A DNA stretch of 64,000 nucleotides, taken from Carallia brachiata (lineage: Eukaryota > Streptophyta > Magnoliopsida > Malpighiales > Rhizophoraceae). This document shows, one piece after another, positions 58,525 through 64,000 of the stretch. Numbering within the stretch: the first letter of the stretch is position 1; every line of letters starts with the position of its first letter. The position numbers and the translations under genes were made by a program. The stretch spans positions 2,542,532 through 2,606,531 of the forward strand of contig JADCRB010000007.1 of assembly GCA_021464245.1 (NCBI GenBank), read 5' to 3'. The notes under the pieces are model-generated. The model made no database searches. It worked only from the letters and a program-made list of their open reading frames with translations, and was not told the DNA's origin.

Positions 58525-61500
58525 TCAGTGAATCACACTTTCAGTAGGTGAGCCAGGATGACAAGGTGCAAATCCCCTTCCGCCAAATACAGGACGCATG
58601 AATGCATCATCAAATTTCCGCCAACAATAATGGACGGTATTGGTTGGTGTGGTTAGGAGCATGCGTAGACTGATTGGACGGGGTATATTAGCTCCACCGC
58701 TGTCGGATTCTGCATCATGTCCATGTGCAATAAGAGGTAGAACAAGAGACTTTGAAGCATCAATGTCAGCAGACGCCCCGTTACTCGAGTGTTTCTGTGG
58801 TAACAACCACCTTATAAGAGGCTTGGTTGCCAATCCAAATACCTGAAATGATTCAAAATAACCAATGAAAATTGCAACAGGCAATTCAAGGAGAAAATCT
58901 AAGATGTAATCAAATTTGTCCTCCCACAAACCTGGCAGAAGTAAAAGTGCGGACATAGGTGAACTACATTTGTCAGTCAATCCACATATCAGGCCTAGAC
59001 CTATATTCTGTTGGCTTTGGTACAGGTTTCATTTTCAATCCTGAGTTAATCCAAAGTTTATATGCAGCTGACTGGTGTATGCGAAAAAAAGTGACACAAT
59101 CTAATTTAACTTGAGCCCTGATTTCGAATGCATGTCTCAATGTGCACCTAGTTATTATCATCTGCCATGCCCCAGTGGCACCCTATAAACCAGCATGGGA
59201 CTATCACTCCATTGCCTGCCTCAGTAAGTTTCACATGAATTTCATCTGAAGTTTTTAACGTCAACCTGGGTGGGATACAACTAAAACAGAAACCTGGGTG
59301 GGCTACATGGCCATTTGGCAATGACCAGCCTAATGTGATTTGAGACAGAGAAAATCATGACATAAAAAGGCTCAGAAGTAAGCAGCCAAAACATAAAGGA
59401 TCTTACCACAGTACTAAAGAGAACAACTGTGATGGTGCTGGTGATCAAGATCGCATTTCCTTGCAATTGAGTGTGCCCCGACATAGTAAACTGCAAGCAC
59501 ATCATAACACAAAATTAGACAGATTCCATCCTCATATAATAAGTTGTGCCCCCATTATTACTCAATTGATCTCTGCAGTGCTAATAAATCCCCTCCTCCC
59601 CCCAAACCAACAATGTTAGTCTTGTTGGCCACAAGAGCAAAGCTCTTGGGGGGAGGCTCGGGGTTTATAATCCAGCTCCCTCAAATTCCCACAAAGTATC
59701 CATCAGCTCATCCTTTCTCTGATGTTAACTTTATCTTCAATTGAGATAGCATTAGAATACAGCACACAATGCTCAATCACAGTAGAAAGATCAGTCAAAT
59801 GAGTTTGGCAAACCCCTAAAAAAAAAAAAAATTTTGAGCTTCGTTTTTGGAGTTTACCTTATTATATGCAAGCGCCATAGATACAGCTCCTCGCATGAGC
59901 CCAGCCCACCAGATAATGACCTGTTCATGAGAAATTAAACAACTCATCCTCCCTTAGTAGAATGAGAAATGTCAAAGAAAGGGTAAAGAAAATATCAACC
60001 TGCTGCTTTAACCCAATTTTGTCGGTCTGAGACTTCTTTGTCAGATTGGATATGAAAGACAAGGGAAATACAGAAGCCGCTCTTCCAATCAGAACTAGTG
60101 CAAGCAGTATAGAACTGACACCAAGTGACTTCCCAGGACTGTGGAAACAAAAGTAAGGACCAACAGGTGCAGTGAGGTTAAGATACAAGGATTATGAGCC
60201 AAAGTTAAAGCGGTTAAGTGACTGTGAGAAGAATCAAATGATTACCTCTTGCTCACAAATTTCCACTTCTCAATGTCCAAGGCATCCATACCAACATAAA
60301 GGAAAATGAAAATCTCTGAGATAAACGACAATGTTGCAAAAGCATGTCTGCAGAAATCAGCACAGTGCAGGAAAATTAGCATCCAATATATATGATCAAC
60401 AATAAGGAACGGAGTAACAACTAGAAAATAGTATATTTAAATCTTCCAACAATTCCAAATAATGGTTACCATACCTTGTAGTGACTCTTGAATTTTCGGT
60501 TACATTATGCCAGGTGTAGTGGGACATGACAATCCCACAGAAGAACACCGTGAGAATGCCACTTAATTTGAGTAACTGCACAACAGATATATTGCCCAAC
60601 TCCATCATTTAAGCACAAAAACATACAATAGGAATTTTAACAGTTCTTAAAAGGTCAATGGAAATCTTACTTCAGCTATCATATATGAAAGATAAGCCAT
60701 TAGGATCATCAAAGCCACTTCACGATCAGTGGAATGCCTGTAATCTCACAGTTAATTATGTTGGTCTCAATAGCCAAAACAAAAAAGAAAAAATTAGGTG
60801 GAGATGGGACATTGATCATAGATATCCTCCTATTCGCTTCACAGAGTAACCCATGTTCTTCAACACTTAAGCCTAAAGCATCAATCTTTCTGTCAGTTAA
60901 CAGCTCAAGGAGGGCGGGAAGATGACATGACATTCATGTCTGATTCTCAAGTTTCCAGCAAAGGTATCTTAGTGATAAACCAGAAACTTCAAATCCCAAG
61001 GTTTTACTCCAAGCCATTGCAGATTTTTTGCTAAACACAGAAGCTGAATTTTCTCCTTGATGAACTACAAACTAAGATCCAGAGTAGATTATAATGATTC
61101 TACTTAAAAAATGTCATAATTCCAGGTTATTCAGAGATAAAATGCCACTTCAACTTGGGAAGATTAAATCTGATCCACTATGAATTTGCTACAAGAAAAA
61201 AATTGGCACATCTTCAGTAAAACAAATAAAATCAAAAGAGAAATTGATAGCCCTCAAATACCTGCCAAAGTACAGCTTCTTTATGATATAAGCACTCAAC
61301 AATCCAACCTGGGATCATCAATTTAAACCATTAGAATATATCATCATTTAAGATGAATGCAGCATATTCTTAATTTCTTCAACAGCAACTAAAAAAAAAA
61401 AGCTAGTTATAGTAATGGAAAACAATTAAAATGCAATATTTTATGTCGTTTTGAAGACACCAACGTGCTTTAAAATCATTGCACTCCCCAGAGCCTAAAT

Positions 61501-64000
61501 AACTGAAATTCATGAACCACTAACTGCATTTTTACAGTTTTAGGACCCTTACAAAGTCATTTTTCTAGTTTGTTATCTAACATGTATTGTGGTTTACCAT
61601 AAAGATTACACAGCAAAAGTGTCCACACAAGAGCATCTGAGAATGTGACCGCAGAAGGGGGAAGGGGGCAGAGGGGGTGGGGAGAGATACTAAGACACAA
61701 AGAGCAGTGAGGGAGAGGGAGATGGGCGACACAAAAAAGGGAGAGGCAAGATTTTACCGCCACACCAAGCAATGTGCTTGTAGTGAACAGATACAAGAAA
61801 TTGCCAAACAACTGCATGGCAATGCTCGAGGTGATGTGAGAGAGGTCAAAACGCTGGATTGCATTAAACAATACGACAGCAGTTGCATCATTTACCACAC
61901 CTTCACCAAAGACTATACTGTACAGAAAAGGTGTCTCTTCCTGACTAAGGACCTGCCAGATCAAATGAGAACTCATAAAAGGATAACATATTAACTTTTA
62001 ACTGCTTTCCATCATTTGCCATGAGCATCAGAGGTGTTCATACCTGTAATGTGCAAACAGTATCAGTGGCTGAAAATATTGCTCCAAGTGCTAAAATAAG
62101 GCACATAAGAAGCAGTAAGTCAAGAACTCAGCAGTGCCATAGAAAGAAATAAAAAAATTCAAAGCAACTTGTGTCTGAATTCACATAAAAAAAATTTTTT
62201 TGTTCTTGAGGATGTGTTGTGGAAAATAATTAATGTCACATCCAGAAAACAAAATATCATCCAGCAACGCCCAATAAAAGGGGCGTAAAGGTAATTTAGA
62301 ACATAATTTCAACCATGGAAAAAGACCAAAGTAGGAAATTATTCTCTTTTTCTCCGACATTGAATTGCATTTTCTAAAAAGCAGCACCTGGATCTAATGT
62401 TTCGTAGTTAAAACCACATGCCAGACAAAAAACTCGAATTCCATATGCAGGTAAATACCAGACACATAAATCACAACAGGTGCAAGTGTATTTTCGTGTA
62501 CACATGTGAGCATCTCTGTGTGTGTGTGTCCAAGAGAGAAAGAGAGATCAAGAGAACGAGAGAGACCAAGATAATCCACTGTTTCCAAGAGACCCACATC
62601 CATCCTGTTGAAAAGCTGCGCCGAACCTGAATCATAATGCAGAAGTCACAACCACCATGACAAATCAAAAATCACTCCTCTAATATGGTAATAGTTTCCA
62701 AACAAAGTCACTACTAACTGATCCTAATTGTTTGCACAAAGCTTACCCTTTTCTTTCTAAAGATTTGCAGAATGCCTTGGGCATAAGAAAACATGTAATA
62801 TCCAATTTCCAATTTTAAGTTTGTGCATGTAACTGAAATTTTCAGGACCACTCAACTATATCTATTATGCATATTTTGCTTTATACCTCTATAATCAACA
62901 ACACCGATAATTCCAAAAACCTGATTAGCTCAGACTTCTGTGTCCAAGCAATATTTCTGGCTCTAAAACTACAAAAAAACTCTGAAACAAAAAATAATAA
63001 TAATAAAAAAAAAATAAAAAGATTACAGCCTAACAACTTGCTGTCTCCATTGAACTGTCAAAATGAAAAACAAAAGCTAGAACAATTCACAATGCTTAAA
63101 GATTGTAACATCAACAGCAAGGACATTGCAAACTTCAAACCCAGAAGTATCTTGTGTTGAAAATTCATGCATCTGTCACACAAGTTCAACTAAGGAGCAT
63201 ACCTAGTGATATTATCGCAAAGGATATTAGAGTCCCCACAACACCAAACAACATAATTGTCATAAAGTTCCGGAAAAACTGCTTCTTTTTTACCTGGAAC
63301 CTAAAGCCAAACATCCCAAATCATCAAACTCCCACATGGTCAGACAACACAAAGAAAACAAAAGGAACATAAACCAAAACTAGAATATAAATGATTAACC
63401 AAATTCTGAGATGCATTATCACAGGCGTAGCAGAAAAGTACACGAGAAAAAAAAAAACATTAATTCAGAAGCTCTTTGCTCATAACTTCAGCATTGTGTC
63501 CATGCTGACCGCAATAACATTTTTTCTCAAAATATTTAAGAAATATAAAAAAAAAAGCAACAAATGAAAGAAGATAAAAAAGAGAAAAAAAAAAAAAGAA
63601 AAACAACAAAAGACGGATCAAAGGAATGATTTCTAGACCATATTTCCTGGCAAACGCAAATTGCAATGTCATAATAGAGAAGGTAAAAGGACATGAGATT
63701 ATTTAGTAAATTAAAGCACATCGACAAATCAAACTTACCCAGCATTGAATATAATAGGGGGAAGAAGATATATGAAGAAAAGCTCTTCACTAAATAACAA
63801 TACACGTGAGCTTTGCCATCCAGTGCTTAACAGGATAATAATCCCAGTGAAGAGACCCTGCAATAATAAAGCAGCCAAACAATTGAGCCAAAATTTAAAC
63901 CAAAAAAAAAAAAAAAACAATTTCCACAATTTCGTGCCACGGGGTTCTACCAATATCAATTCAAAGGCCACCAATTAGCAACTTACGATGGCAAGCGCAG
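58525..64000 (-). CDS. NHX: vacuolar Na+(K+)/H+ antiporter NHX, 5' end outside window
   Basis: Class I NHX exchanger, which loads Na+ or K+ into the vacuole in exchange for protons and controls salt tolerance and vacuolar pH. Exons seen: 64000-63987 (partial, encoding ALAI), 63857-63739, 63300-63203, 62626-62567, 62090-62044, 61952-61758, 61308-61262, 60737-60671, 60575-60475, 60347-60246, 60138-60000, 59920-59858, 59490-59407, 58842-58525. This gives 483 complete codons before the stop. All phases join. Key parts: amiloride-binding LFFIYLLPPI, GFQVKKKQFFRNF, the ion-binding loop FSATDTVCTLQ, FGEGVVNDATAVVLF, and the helix WAGLMRGAVSMALAYNK. The luminal/cytosolic C-terminal tail ends in MRPVFGGRGF and GSPTESVIH. 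Only the N-terminal 50 or so residues are missing. The reading frame is intact throughout. Confidence 0.95.

Overview
The window is nuclear DNA from a dicotyledonous plant. The evidence is long AT-rich intergenic DNA, split genes with GT-AG introns, plant-only gene families (auxin response factor, YUCCA, NETWORKED, chloroplast DEG2, vacuolar NHX), a nuclear tRNA-Pro, a Ty1/Copia retrotransposon, hAT-type MITEs and Au-like SINEs. I cannot name the species from sequence alone. Gene models were built by hand from reading frames, splice sites and remembered family conservation. No alignment or transcript was available.

Layout, left to right. 0.4-1.2 kb: a SINE-like element and a CCGG-rich hAT-type MITE. 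2.5-5.3 kb (minus): mitochondrial substrate carrier, 8 exons, with one 38-nt exon tandemly duplicated. 7.5-10.8 kb (minus): tandem-BRCT protein, 8 exons. 11.2 kb (minus): tRNA-Pro(TGG). 14.2-20.1 kb (minus): auxin response factor with a near-match tasiR-ARF site, most of the PB1 domain lost and a one-base frameshift in the B3 domain. 25.66-28.37 kb: complete but non-autonomous Copia element with near-identical LTRs and a 5-bp target duplication, carrying only gag and protease sequence. 31.1-39.1 kb (plus): DEG2 chloroplast protease, 21 exons, with four apparent one-base deletions. 40.0-42.4 and 43.8-47.3 kb (minus): tandem YUCCA flavin monooxygenases; the first has a one-base deletion, the second is intact. 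49-51 kb: a second, older hAT MITE and a large foldback element. 53.2-55.4 kb (minus): NETWORKED-type actin-binding protein with a frame break. 58.5-64.0 kb (minus): vacuolar Na+(K+)/H+ antiporter NHX whose 5' end runs off the window.

The genes do not form a pathway in the bacterial sense. The two YUCCA genes (auxin synthesis) and the ARF (auxin response) belong to the same hormone system, but this adjacency is probably coincidental. A cross-cutting pattern is that several otherwise well-conserved genes carry isolated single-base frame breaks, while the carrier, BRCT, second YUCCA and NHX genes are intact over 33 exons. This looks more like residual assembly indels than a set of pseudogenes, though real decay of the ARF and DEG2 cannot be excluded. 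I found no convincing undescribed multi-gene system. The most interesting points are the duplicated carrier exon, the ARF that lost its PB1 exons, the compensating indels in DEG2, and the gag-only retrotransposon.
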